Of a stretch of DNA of 13,495 nucleotides, positions 1 through 7,305 are shown one piece after another. A model generated the notes under the pieces. It made no database searches and was not told the DNA's origin. It saw only the letters and a program-made list of their open reading frames with translations. How positions within the stretch are numbered: position 1 is the first letter of the stretch; the number at the start of each line of letters is the position of its first letter. Made by a program: the position numbers and the translations under genes. The stretch covers positions 1-13,495 of the forward strand of contig DMCH01000095.1 in assembly GCA_003446775.1 (NCBI GenBank). Direction: 5' to 3'. The stretch is from Chloroflexota bacterium (GTDB taxonomy: Bacteria > Chloroflexota > Dormibacteria > Dormibacterales > Dormibacteraceae).

Positions 1-395
1 CCGCCAAGGTCGTCGGGGAGGCGATCCAGCTGTTCGCGGCGCTGGCGGGCGATTCGGTCCAGCAGCTTCTTGGCTTCCGGGGTAGCGGCCTCGCTGACAC
101 GCTTGTCGATACCGCTGCGCTCGGTGTCGATGACGTCCTGCACCTCTTGGCGCAGCTTCTCGACGGTGGAGTCGAGGTTGTATCGGCCGAGCTCGCGCTC
201 TCGCGCCTCCCGCAGCTGCTTGAGGAGCTGTTCCAGGCCCGGCATGTTCGGCGCGCCCCAGCGCAACATGCGCTGCAGCGCGGCGTTGAGGTCGCCGTAG
301 TTCATGAGGTCGTCGGAGAGGGCGTCCAGGACGTCGCCCGCGTCGAGGTCATCGAGACGCTGGGAGCCGTCCCACCGCGAATAGCGGAACTTCAC
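1..395 (-). CDS. VWA-domain protein, N-terminal part (cut by left edge)
   Basis: The minus strand is open from a GTG at 395 to the window edge, giving 131 residues and no stop. The product begins VKFRYSRWDGSQ, then has an acidic leucine-rich stretch (DLDAGDVLDALSDDLMNYGD), a short motif ALQRMLRWG, and a long charged region rich in Glu, Arg and Gln that should be helical or coiled coil (LLKQLREARERELGRYNLDS and onward). This is the N-terminal pattern I associate with large (about 600-residue) VWA/CoxE-like proteins of Chloroflexota and Actinobacteria; the metal-binding VWA domain itself would lie beyond base 1. No signal peptide is seen, so it should be cytoplasmic. The start is chosen because TAGCGT lies 7 bases before it and no Shine-Dalgarno sequence is visible. 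An in-frame GTG at 404 is the alternative. It is the fourth gene of the minus-strand run, 39 bases after the hydrolase stop. The family call is by resemblance; function is unknown. Confidence 0.62.
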   Translation of the reverse strand, partial: MKFRYSRWDGSQRLDDLDAGDVLDALSDDLMNYGDLNAALQRMLRWGAPNMPGLEQLLKQLREARERELGRYNLDSTVEKLRQEVQDVIDTERSGIDKRVSEAATPEAKKLLDRIARQRREQLDRLPDDLG

Positions 396-402
396 GCCGA
401 CC

Positions 403-408
403 ACGCTA
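403..408 (-). promoter_or_regulatory. possible leaderless -10 box for the VWA gene
   Basis: On the minus strand TAGCGT is followed by 7 bases and then the GTG at 395. This matches the TANNNT-N6-7-start layout seen at other genes here. It may give this gene a transcript of its own inside the minus-strand run. No -35 box is evident. Confidence 0.35.
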
Positions 409-434
409 GCAGGCCGAACAAGCGGCGGCTGGAG

Positions 435-1145
435 CTATACGGTGTCGCCCGGCTTGATGTCGAGGACGTCGACGCTTGGCCCGACCAGCTCCTGCAGGGC
501 GCTCGGCCGGCCGATCAGCGGCGGGAAGGTGCCGAAGTGCATCGGCACCACGGTTTTGACGCCCAGGAGCGAAACCGCCTTGGCGGCGCGTGAGGGCCCC
601 ATCGTGTAGAAGTCGCCGATGGGCAGGAAGGCGACGTCGAAATGGCTCAGCTCGGCGATCAGCGCCATGTCCCCGAAAACGTCCGTATCACCCGCGAAGT
701 AGATGGTGAAGCCGTTCTCGAACTCGATCACCATCCCGCACGCTTGACCGCCGTACACGATCTGTGCGCCGTCCGAAATGCCGCATGAGTGCTCGGCGTG
801 GACGAGCGTGATCTTGATGCCGCCGACGTCGATGGTGCCGCCCTGGTTGCCGCCGATCAGAGTGTCGCCTTCGATGCCCTTGGATCCCAGCCAGCTCGTG
901 ATCTCGAAGTTGCTGACGATCTTGGGCTTGGTCGCTTTAGCAATCTCGAGCGCATCGTGGATGTGGTCGAAATGACCGTGGGTGATGAGCATGAGGTCAC
1001 ATTTGTCAACCTTCTTCAGGGCCTCGGGCGCCACCGGATTGCCCATGACCCAGGGGTCGATAATGATCTCCTTCGACTTTGCGCTGCGGACTTTCCAGGT
1101 CCCGTGCCCGACCCACGTGAAGCTGACATGAGCGTTGAGCGCCAC
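435..1145 (-). CDS. UPF0173-type metal-dependent hydrolase (metallo-beta-lactamase fold)
   Basis: This 236-residue protein has the complete metal-ligand set of the metallo-beta-lactamase superfamily: THGHFDH at 55-61 (H56, H58, D60, H61), HAEHS at 116-120, GDTD with D153, and MHFG with H203. The short length, the opening VSFTWVGHGT and the AGDTD and PMHFG motifs place it in the UPF0173/YtkL-like group of hydrolases, whose physiological substrate is not established. Two metal ions, usually zinc, are expected in the active site. There is no signal peptide, so it is cytoplasmic. The start is a GTG, fixed by a strong Shine-Dalgarno sequence 8 bases upstream. It lies 16 bases after the glycosyltransferase stop and is therefore very likely in the same transcript. 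The fold and metal site are seen directly; the substrate cannot be read from the sequence. Confidence 0.9.
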   Translation of the reverse strand: MALNAHVSFTWVGHGTWKVRSAKSKEIIIDPWVMGNPVAPEALKKVDKCDLMLITHGHFDHIHDALEIAKATKPKIVSNFEITSWLGSKGIEGDTLIGGNQGGTIDVGGIKITLVHAEHSCGISDGAQIVYGGQACGMVIEFENGFTIYFAGDTDVFGDMALIAELSHFDVAFLPIGDFYTMGPSRAAKAVSLLGVKTVVPMHFGTFPPLIGRPSALQELVGPSVDVLDIKPGDTV

Positions 1146-1153
1146 TTCGTGAT

Positions 1154-1160
1154 CCTCCCC
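1154..1160 (-). promoter_or_regulatory. strong Shine-Dalgarno for the metal-dependent hydrolase
   Basis: The minus strand reads GGGGAGG, 8 bases before the GTG at 1145 and one base after the glycosyltransferase TGA (1164-1162). It decides the non-ATG start. Its position supports reinitiation by ribosomes that have just terminated on the upstream gene. Confidence 0.7.
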
Positions 1161-1161
1161 A

Positions 1162-2382
1162 TCAACCGGCCGAGCGGAAGAGCCGATTCTCCCACACGCC
1201 CAACGCGAAGATCGCGATCGCTGCGAGCGTCCAAAGATTCGGAAAGAAGAGGTCGCACGGCTGCCGCACGAAACCGAGCAGGAAGACGACGAGGAGAGTC
1301 AGCGTCAGCGCCCGCCTCTGCTCGAGGGCCCGGACCGCGAGCAGAAGAATCAACGGCAGCAAGGGCAGCCACTGGTACGGCCACACCTCGTTGGGGATCA
1401 GCGCGCCCAGCGCAAACCCGAGCGACATGCCGTAAGGCGGATTCCATCCGCTGCGCCATGCCGCCCATACCGCACCACCGGCGAACAAGATCGCGCTGAG
1501 ATAGGAGAGCAAGAGCGCCACCTCAGGAAGATGGATCGGCGAGGTGACCGCGATGTAACCGTTGCCGGCCGGCTGCTGATAAGTCTCGCCTCCGATGGTG
1601 CGAGTGAAAAGAGTGCGCACCGAGTCGTAAGCGCAGTCGGAGTTGTGCGAGGCGAGCGAAGGGATCAAGACCTGCTGGTAGTAATGCAACGCGCCGCCGA
1701 CCCCGAGCGGAATGAAGCTCACGACGGTGACCGCCGCCAGGACGGCGCCGAGGCTTAACGCATAGCGGATGCGGTGGGCGGAGCGCGGGCCGATGATCAT
1801 GGCCGCCGGGAAATACTTCAGGGCCGCAGCCAGCCCACCGACCGCGCCGGCCAGTGAGGGCCGGTTCCCCTCGAGCCACATCGAAGCCGCCGCGCCCAGC
1901 AGCAAGATGCCGCCGCGCTGCCCGGCGACGGCATCGGCGAACAACGGCGGAAAGTAGGCCGCGACGAGCCAGAAGATCGGAGCCGCCAGCCGGTGCCGCG
2001 GAAGCAACACCAGGTAAATCAGCACGAGGCTCGCGACCAGCGCGGCGACGTCGATCGCGGTCCATACCTGCACGCCCACATTCCTGGGCAGCAGCGCGAT
2101 GGGAATGCCGAGGACCGCCACCGGGGGCGGGCTCACGAACGCGTCAAGCGTGCCTGGCGGCGCGATCACGTGGGACCGCGCGAGATAAGCAGCCGCCGCG
2201 TCATACATGTGGGCCGGGTTGGTGAGGTAGGCATGCGCCCCCTCCCACATCCCTTCGGTGTCGGGGCGCCGCGGCACGAGAGCGGTCAGCACGACCACCC
2301 TGATCCAGAACACCGCGGCCAGCGCCCAGTAAAAGGCGGGCCGCGTGAACAGGTCGACCGCGGCCCTGCGCAGGCCCTGCAC
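1162..2382 (-). CDS. GT87/DUF2029 family integral-membrane glycosyltransferase
   Basis: This 406-residue protein is very hydrophobic, with roughly eight to ten predicted membrane helices. The first is at about residues 17-36. An acidic loop follows with D41 and E43, where GT-C enzymes place their catalytic acid. The family-like segments SPPPVAVLGIPIALLP (84-99) and AVAGQRGGILLLGAAA, and further on GGLAAALKYFPAAMI, are typical of DUF2029/GT87. Members such as the mycobacterial mannosyltransferases use polyprenyl-phosphate sugars and add hexoses to lipid-linked glycans outside the membrane. The sugar and acceptor here are unknown. The start is a GTG placed directly after the LysR TAG with no spacer, so translation is probably coupled; no separate Shine-Dalgarno sequence is visible. 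Distant GT-C relatives (ArnT/PMT type) are the alternative. Confidence 0.82.
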   Translation of the reverse strand: MQGLRRAAVDLFTRPAFYWALAAVFWIRVVVLTALVPRRPDTEGMWEGAHAYLTNPAHMYDAAAAYLARSHVIAPPGTLDAFVSPPPVAVLGIPIALLPRNVGVQVWTAIDVAALVASLVLIYLVLLPRHRLAAPIFWLVAAYFPPLFADAVAGQRGGILLLGAAASMWLEGNRPSLAGAVGGLAAALKYFPAAMIIGPRSAHRIRYALSLGAVLAAVTVVSFIPLGVGGALHYYQQVLIPSLASHNSDCAYDSVRTLFTRTIGGETYQQPAGNGYIAVTSPIHLPEVALLLSYLSAILFAGGAVWAAWRSGWNPPYGMSLGFALGALIPNEVWPYQWLPLLPLILLLAVRALEQRRALTLTLLVVFLLGFVRQPCDLFFPNLWTLAAIAIFALGVWENRLFRSAG

Positions 2383-3312
2383 CTAGTCGGTGGGCGGCCG
2401 CGACTGGCCGCGCCTGCCGACGCTGGACAGCCATACGGAATCTTTGAGGAAGGCGATGAACGCCTGCACCGAGGCCGGCAGCTTGCGCCGGCGGAGGTGA
2501 ACGATGTGCCAGTCACGCCGGATTGGGAAGCCGCTGACGTCGAGTTCCACGAGCCGGCCGCTGGACAGCTCCAGCGCACACGCATAACGGGATAGAACCG
2601 CCAGCCCGAGCCCTGATTCGACCGCGTGCTTGATGGCGCCGTTGGAGCCCAGCTCCATGGCGATCTGCAGTTTGGCGCCCGCCTTTCTTGCCGCCTTCTC
2701 GAGCGACCACCGGCTTCCGGAAGCCGCCTCGCGCATCACGAAGGGCTGGTCGTTGAGATCCTTGAGGGTCAGGCCGCCGTTGCTCGCCAGGCGGTGGCCG
2801 GCCGGCGCGACGACCACGAGCTCGTCGGTGAGAAATGGGAGGATCGCGAGGTCCGAGTCCTTGAGGGCCGGCCCGACCACGGCAAGGTCGAGCTCGTTGC
2901 GCAGAACTTGCTCCTGCACCCGTGCGCGGGTGCCGATCTCAAGTGAGATCACGAGCCCGGGGTGCAGCTTCTTGAATGCGCCGAGGGCGGCCGGCAGGAT
3001 GTAGATGCCGACCGTCGTGCTCGCCCCGACTCGGAGGTTGCCGCGCTTGATCCCGCGCATCTCCTCCAGCGCCACCGCCGCCTCGTCGAGGACGTCCATC
3101 GTGCGGCGCGCGTAGCCGTAGAGGATTGTGCCCGCTTCTGTGAGCTGCACGCGCTTGCCGAGGCGGTCGAGCAGAGGCAGGCCGAGCGCTTCTTCGAGCT
3201 CTTTGACCTGGTACGAGACAGAAGGCTGGCTTAGCCGCAGTTGCTGGGCGGCGAGGCTGAAGCTGCTGAGGTCGGCCACGGCCCTGAACGTGCGCAGTTG
3301 ACGCAGCGTCAT
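2383..3312 (-). CDS. LysR-family transcriptional regulator
   Basis: This 309-residue protein has the normal LysR length. The N-terminal winged helix-turn-helix starts MTLRQLRTFRAVADLSSFSL and contains AAQQLRLSQPSVSYQVKELE and the wing LGKRVQLTEAG, all strongly LysR-like. The effector domain begins GNLRVGASTTVGIYILPAAL and contains ELDLAVVG, resembling the CbbR/CysL/YeiE type of inducer-binding fold. The ATG at 3312 is preferred because residue 2 onward aligns with the usual start of the HTH. An upstream extension to 3525 is open but would overlap the divergent carboxyltransferase gene and adds no recognisable sequence. LysR proteins commonly control the divergent neighbour and themselves, so the acyl-CoA carboxyltransferase gene is the natural target (inference). 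The regulator also heads the minus-strand run and abuts the glycosyltransferase, so it may autoregulate that run. Confidence 0.93.
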   Translation of the reverse strand: MTLRQLRTFRAVADLSSFSLAAQQLRLSQPSVSYQVKELEEALGLPLLDRLGKRVQLTEAGTILYGYARRTMDVLDEAAVALEEMRGIKRGNLRVGASTTVGIYILPAALGAFKKLHPGLVISLEIGTRARVQEQVLRNELDLAVVGPALKDSDLAILPFLTDELVVVAPAGHRLASNGGLTLKDLNDQPFVMREAASGSRWSLEKAARKAGAKLQIAMELGSNGAIKHAVESGLGLAVLSRYACALELSSGRLVELDVSGFPIRRDWHIVHLRRRKLPASVQAFIAFLKDSVWLSSVGRRGQSRPPTD

Positions 3313-3365
3313 CGCGTGGTCCAGATCCAGCTTTTGGCTTGGTGGGCCGAACTCGGGCACGCGCC

Positions 3366-3371
3366 TACGAT
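3366..3371 (+). promoter_or_regulatory. putative -10 box of the carboxyltransferase gene (leaderless)
   Basis: TACGAT lies 7 bases before the ATG at 3379, so transcription would begin at or next to the start codon. No Shine-Dalgarno sequence precedes the ATG. The box sits in the 66-base divergent gap shared with the LysR gene, where a bound regulator could act on it. No convincing -35 box is seen. Confidence 0.45.
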
Positions 3372-3378
3372 ATGCGGT

Positions 3379-5016
3379 ATGGCCGCCCGCAGACCAAAGA
3401 GCATGTCGCCCGTACGCCGGACCACGCCCTCCCTCGAGGCTGTCGAGGCCCCGGAGCGCGCTCCGGCCTCGGTCTCGGAGCAAAAGATCAACCAGTACCG
3501 AAAGCGCCGGTACCAGGCGCTGCATTCCGAGAACGAGGCGGCGAACAAGCGGCGCGCGAAGGGCCTCTCGAGCGCGCGCGAACGCATCGAGATGCTGCTC
3601 GACGAGAGCTCATTCGTCGAGCTCGACCTGTTCGCCACGCATCGCGCGCAGGGCTTCGGCATGGAGGACAGGAGGATCGCCGGCGACGGCGTGGTGGCGG
3701 GCTTCGGTGAGATCGACCGGCGCCCGGTCGCGGTGTACGCGTATGACGCGACCGTCTACGGCGGCTCGCTCGGCGAGGTCACGGCCGAGAAGATCGTCAA
3801 GGTCCAGGAGCTGGCGCTGCGAAACCGCGTGCCGATCATCGGCATCAACGATTCCGGTGGAGCGCGCATCCAGGAAGGAGTCGTCGCCCTCGCCGGTTAT
3901 GCCGACATCTTCTACCGCAACGTGCAATCGTCCGGCGTGATCCCGCAGATCAGCATCATCGCCGGACCGTGCACGGGCGGCGCGGTGTACTCACCGGCGA
4001 TCACCGACTTCATCTTCATCGTGGCCGGCCAGGGTTACATGTTCATCACGGGCCCCGAGGTGATTCGTGTGGTCACCGGCGAGCACGTCAACTTCGAAGA
4101 CCTCGGCGGTGGCGATGTGCACAACGTGACATCGGGTGTCGCGCATTTCCTGCCCAAGACCGAGGAGGAGTGCGCAGCGGGCGTGAGGCGCCTTCTCTCC
4201 TATCTTCCCTCCAGCAACGGAGAGCGGCCGCCGTATCTGCCCACCACCGACGACCCCGAGCGAGCGGACCCCGAGCTGCAGACGATCGTGCCCGAGGCGC
4301 CGAACAAGCCTTACGACATGCGCGAGCTCGTCGGGCGCGTGCTCGACAACCGCGAGTTCTTCGAGGTCCAGCCTTTCTTCGCGCCGAACATCATCGTCGG
4401 CTTCGGGCGGCTGGGCGGGCACGTCGTGGGCATCGTCGGCAACCAGCCCAAGGTCCTGGCCGGCGCGATCGACATCAACGCGTCAGTCAAAGCCGCGCGA
4501 TTCATACGATTCTGCGACGCGTTCGGGATCCCGATCGTCTCTTTCGTCGACGTGCCCGGTTACCTCCCAGGCCGCGACCAGGAGCACGGGGGCATCATCA
4601 GGCACGGCGCCAAGCTCCTGTACGCGTACGCCGAAGCCACCGTGCCCAAGCTTGCCGTGATCACGCGCAAGGACTACGGTGGCGCGTATACGGTCATGTC
4701 GCCGAAGCAGATGGGCGCGGACCTGAACCTCGCCTGGCCTACAGCCGAGATCGCAGTCATGGGCCCCGAAGCCGCCGTGAACATCGTGTACAAGCGAGAG
4801 CTGGCCGCGGCGCCGGATCCCGCCGCCCGGCGCAAGGAGCTCGTCGCCGAGTACACCGCCCGGTTCGCCAACCCGTATGTGGCCGCGGAGCGCGGCTATA
4901 TCGACGACGTGATCGAGCCCTCCGAGACACGGCGAGCATTGATCAGAGGATTGCAGCTCGGCCAGCGGAAGACTGTCGAGCGCCCGACGCGCAAACACGG
5001 GAACATACCTCTGTAG
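3379..5016 (+). CDS. acyl-CoA carboxylase carboxyltransferase (beta) subunit, propionyl/methylmalonyl-CoA type
   Basis: The 545-residue product is collinear with PccB/MmdA-type carboxyltransferases (usually 510-550 residues), which move the carboxyl group between biotin on a carrier protein and an acyl-CoA in the cytoplasm. The N-terminal crotonase-like half contains INDSGGARIQEG (156-167), the first oxyanion hole, plus CTGGAVYSPAITDFIF and MFITGPEVI. The C-terminal half contains FVDVPGYLPGRDQEHGG (389-405) and KDYGGAYTVM (431-440), the second oxyanion hole, then QMGADLNLAWPTAEIAVMG. Residue T438 stands where propionyl-CoA enzymes usually have Asp and acetyl-CoA enzymes usually Ile or Cys, so substrate choice is uncertain. 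No biotin carboxylase or biotin carrier gene is nearby, so its partners are encoded elsewhere; a sodium-pump decarboxylase subunit is a less likely alternative. The ATG at 3379 is preferred over a second ATG at 3403 because of the TACGAT box. The first 30 or so residues are basic and poorly conserved. Confidence 0.93.
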   Translation: MAARRPKSMSPVRRTTPSLEAVEAPERAPASVSEQKINQYRKRRYQALHSENEAANKRRAKGLSSARERIEMLLDESSFVELDLFATHRAQGFGMEDRRIAGDGVVAGFGEIDRRPVAVYAYDATVYGGSLGEVTAEKIVKVQELALRNRVPIIGINDSGGARIQEGVVALAGYADIFYRNVQSSGVIPQISIIAGPCTGGAVYSPAITDFIFIVAGQGYMFITGPEVIRVVTGEHVNFEDLGGGDVHNVTSGVAHFLPKTEEECAAGVRRLLSYLPSSNGERPPYLPTTDDPERADPELQTIVPEAPNKPYDMRELVGRVLDNREFFEVQPFFAPNIIVGFGRLGGHVVGIVGNQPKVLAGAIDINASVKAARFIRFCDAFGIPIVSFVDVPGYLPGRDQEHGGIIRHGAKLLYAYAEATVPKLAVITRKDYGGAYTVMSPKQMGADLNLAWPTAEIAVMGPEAAVNIVYKRELAAAPDPAARRKELVAEYTARFANPYVAAERGYIDDVIEPSETRRALIRGLQLGQRKTVERPTRKHGNIPL

Positions 5017-5025
5017 AACGTTATA

Positions 5026-5049
5026 AGAGGGAACCTGCCGGTTCCCTCT
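5026..5049 (+). terminator. perfect hairpin after the carboxyltransferase gene
   Basis: AGAGGGAACC (5026-5035) pairs perfectly with GGTTCCCTCT (5040-5049) around a TGCC loop, a 10-bp stem that begins 9 bases after the TAG. No T-run follows on either strand, so it is a probable transcript-end or RNA-stabilising structure rather than a textbook intrinsic terminator. It forms a tandem with the next hairpin. Confidence 0.55.
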
Positions 5050-5053
5050 CATC

Positions 5054-5070
5054 GCGCGGCTACGCCGCGC
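5054..5070 (+). repeat. second hairpin of the tandem, GC-only stem
   Basis: GCGCGGC (5054-5060) and GCCGCGC (5064-5070) form a perfect 7-bp stem with a TAC loop, 4 bases after the preceding hairpin. The pyrimidine tract TGCTCTCTTTCCC follows. The pair of hairpins fills the convergent gap between the carboxyltransferase and the GH15 gene. Confidence 0.55.
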
Positions 5071-5142
5071 TGCTCTCTTTCCCGCTGTTTGGATTTACTG
5101 AATGTTTCTCCCAGCCACGTCAGGCAGGTAAGGGGACGAATC

Positions 5143-5168
5143 GGGGACGGCCGGAGTAATCCGGCCTA
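5143..5168. repeat. palindromic dispersed repeat, copy 1
   Basis: GGGGACGGCCGGA, then GT, then AATCCGGCCTA. The core GGCCGGA/TCCGGCC (5149-5155 and 5160-5166) is a 7-bp stem with a GTAA loop. The copy at 9446-9472 has the same flanks and differs only in the 2-3 central bases. It ends 14 bases beyond the stop of the GH15 gene on the minus strand. It may be a REP-like element or a transcript-end structure. Confidence 0.6.
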
Positions 5169-5182
5169 CAGGCCACGCAGGG

Positions 5183-7198
5183 TCAGGAGCTCGCGGATTT
5201 CGGGGGAACAGTCGAAAGCGACGAGCGCCGCAATCGCTCCGACTTGCGGCAGAACTCGTCGACGGTGGCGATCAGCTCGGCATGCGACCAGGTCAGCGGT
5301 GACACCGAGAGAGGCGCGCCGGTGTTGGGGTCGAGCTGCTCGGACAGCAGCCCGCCCGGGATCTGGTGGGCCACCACCCAGTTGATGATGTCCCGCGCCG
5401 GCTTCAGGTCATGCGTGGTCTTGGCGACGGCGATGTACCACTGCGCCATCCACAGCGTGGAGATGAACCAGGGATTGCCCGGCACCTTCTGCGTGTCGGA
5501 CTCGATCTTGAAGTAGTAATCGTCTTTGTAGCGCGCAAACCCGCCGGCGGCCGCGTGGTTCGCGAGCTGGTCGCAGATCGCGACCATCGTCTCGGCGATG
5601 CGTTTCTCGTCCGGCGCGTACATCCCGAATCGCCACAGCCCGGAGATGGCGCTGTCGATGACCATGTCCACGGTCATGGTGCCGTCCTCCTCGACCGCGA
5701 TCCGCCGTGCAAATCGACCCAGCTCCTCAGCGTAGAGGTGTGTGTCGGCGGCCTCCTTCAGGCGCTCGGCGGCGTCCCGGTAGCGCATCGCGGCCGGCCC
5801 GTCGCCGAAGAGCTCAGCGAAGCTCCGCGCTGCATCGAGCCCACCCCAGACCGCGCCCACGGTGAATGCGTGCACCCCCCACCGCTCTTCCCATAGATCC
5901 CACGAAGGCTGGATCAGGCCATTGCGCTGGTCGACGTAGGTGACCATCCAGTCGGCCGCCGGGACGATCAGCGACGTGTACAGGTCGACGACGAAGTCGA
6001 GATTGCGGTGAATCCTGTAGTGCTGCCAGAGCGCCCACAGGACCAGCCCCGTCTCATCCTCCTGGATCGGCAGGGTGCGCGCCCCGCGAGCGTCCACCCA
6101 GGGGAGCCATGAGCTTCCCGGATTGCCGTACGGCGTGTACTTGTGCAGGAAGAAGCCCTCTTCCACCAGCGACTCCTGGCAGAACGTGAAGAACTGCCGC
6201 GTGGCGTCCTCGTGCCCGGCGCGATCGAGGGCGTTAGCGACCAGCGCGCCGTCGCGCGGCCATGCGTACGCGTACGTGTCGCGTGCGAACTTCGTGATGT
6301 CGAAGTCGGTCGCGGCGATGATGGCGCCGTGGTTGTCGGCGTGGGTTCGCGCCGTGAGAATGCTCCGGCGGTACAGCTGCGTGACGTCGGCGCCAAGCTC
6401 CTCGTCGATGTGACGGTGATCCTTCTCGCACCAGACCTGCCAGTACGTCTTCGTGCGTCCCTGGTAGACGGCAGGCCCGCGGCCCATGATCAGGTCCTGT
6501 CCGAACGTCGACACCTCGCTCAGGCGCGCGCCCATGCACAGCCAATGTGTGACGGTTCGCGACTCGCCCGCGGCGCCCGGTCCGAAGTCGAAGCCGACAG
6601 TGCAGTCGACCGATCCCTGCTCGATCGGGTTGCGGCCGAGCACGCCGTCCTCGGCGTCGACCCACGTACCGGCGAGCCCGTTGCCTTTCTTGCCGTTGGC
6701 CCAGGTGTCGATCCCGAACTCAGTGCCTGTCACCACGCCACCGACGAGAAAGTAGCGATTGCCTTTGTAGGCGATCACGCCGCGATGTCGAGGGTCGTAG
6801 GCGACCGTGTTGCCGATGTCCGAACCTTCGATGTACCAGTCGTAGTGGAAGAAGACACGTCCGACCTTGAAGCCCGCGGGGCTCGTGATCTCGACGTTGC
6901 GGATAAACCAGTTGCGCGCGAGGTCGACGAAATCCGCGAACTTGACGGTGATCCCGAGAGTGGTGTGCTTCAGCGTGACGTCGGTGACCAGCGAATCCTC
7001 CACGTAGCCGAGCTGGCGTTCCCAGGCGGGGTTGTCGAGCCAGGCGAAGCGGTCGTCGATGAAGAAGCCGGTCCGGCAGACGTTGCCCATGGTCTGGTTG
7101 GCGTCCCCGACCCTCGGGAAGTAAATGTCGCGAACCGAATAGTTGGCATCGAAGCCAACCAGCACGTTGCCGTTTCCGATCACGAGGCTTCTGGGCAC
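5183..7198 (-). CDS. GH15 glucoamylase-family glycoside hydrolase (cytoplasmic)
   Basis: The 671-residue protein matches prokaryotic GH15 in length and domain order. An N-terminal beta-sandwich domain (about residues 1-270) opens SLVIGNGNVLVGFDANYSVR. An (alpha/alpha)6 catalytic barrel (about 275-650) follows, with FARDTYAYAWPRDGALVA (304-321), SWDLWEERWGVHAFTVGA (432-449) and LSEQLDPNTGAPLSVSPLTW (618-637). The catalytic acid is expected at E437 or E438 and the base at E620. The family is inverting and releases glucose from alpha-glucans; relatives include trehalases and glucodextranases, so the exact substrate is open. No signal peptide is present, so it probably acts on intracellular glycogen, maltodextrins or trehalose. 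The GTG start is supported by TAGCAT exactly 7 bases upstream and by SLVIGNGN aligning with the family N-terminus. It is transcribed divergently from the metallopeptidase and convergently with the carboxyltransferase. Confidence 0.92.
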   Translation of the reverse strand: MPRSLVIGNGNVLVGFDANYSVRDIYFPRVGDANQTMGNVCRTGFFIDDRFAWLDNPAWERQLGYVEDSLVTDVTLKHTTLGITVKFADFVDLARNWFIRNVEITSPAGFKVGRVFFHYDWYIEGSDIGNTVAYDPRHRGVIAYKGNRYFLVGGVVTGTEFGIDTWANGKKGNGLAGTWVDAEDGVLGRNPIEQGSVDCTVGFDFGPGAAGESRTVTHWLCMGARLSEVSTFGQDLIMGRGPAVYQGRTKTYWQVWCEKDHRHIDEELGADVTQLYRRSILTARTHADNHGAIIAATDFDITKFARDTYAYAWPRDGALVANALDRAGHEDATRQFFTFCQESLVEEGFFLHKYTPYGNPGSSWLPWVDARGARTLPIQEDETGLVLWALWQHYRIHRNLDFVVDLYTSLIVPAADWMVTYVDQRNGLIQPSWDLWEERWGVHAFTVGAVWGGLDAARSFAELFGDGPAAMRYRDAAERLKEAADTHLYAEELGRFARRIAVEEDGTMTVDMVIDSAISGLWRFGMYAPDEKRIAETMVAICDQLANHAAAGGFARYKDDYYFKIESDTQKVPGNPWFISTLWMAQWYIAVAKTTHDLKPARDIINWVVAHQIPGGLLSEQLDPNTGAPLSVSPLTWSHAELIATVDEFCRKSERLRRSSLSTVPPKSASS

Positions 7199-7205
7199 GG
7201 TCGCA

Positions 7206-7211
7206 ATGCTA
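7206..7211 (-). promoter_or_regulatory. putative -10 box of the GH15 gene (leaderless)
   Basis: On the minus strand TAGCAT is followed by 7 bases and then the GTG at 7198. No Shine-Dalgarno sequence is present. The geometry equals that of the carboxyltransferase gene. No clear -35 box is found at 16-18 bases. Confidence 0.45.
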
Positions 7212-7247
7212 GTAGGGCGTCCCGGAAAACGCGCTTAACAAACTGGG

Positions 7248-7277
7248 TTACCAGGCCTGCCGAGCGGCGCTTAGAAT
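7248..7277 (+). promoter_or_regulatory. putative promoter of the YgjP-like metallopeptidase
   Basis: TTACCA (7248-7253) and TAGAAT (7272-7277) are separated by 18 bases and resemble sigma-70-type -35 and -10 boxes. Initiation would fall near 7284, giving a leader of about 36 bases that carries GGAG at 7306-7309. Unlike several neighbours, this gene would have a normal leader. Confidence 0.4.
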
Positions 7278-7305
7278 CGCCCTCAACACCCGTCCCAGCA
7301 ACATC

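Noticed and set aside
3241..3378. TTG start at 3241 for the carboxyltransferase
   Set aside because: It overlaps the LysR HTH region, and the added residues are antisense to it. The ATG at 3379 has a -10-like box at the right distance.
3313..3378. LysR operator (T-N11-A type) in the divergent gap
   Set aside because: I looked for an inverted repeat and found only a 3-bp AGC/GCT dyad around TTTTG. That is too weak to report as a binding site, though the location would be expected.
3313..3525. N-terminal extension of the LysR protein up to 3525
   Set aside because: It would overlap the divergent carboxyltransferase gene by almost 150 bases and adds no LysR-like sequence. The HTH starts at the ATG at 3312.
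3969..5159. A long plus-strand frame (396 codons) inside the carboxyltransferase gene
   Set aside because: It is a +2 shadow of the real gene. Its product is a low-complexity Arg/Gly/His-rich sequence typical of out-of-frame high-GC DNA, while the main frame carries every family motif.
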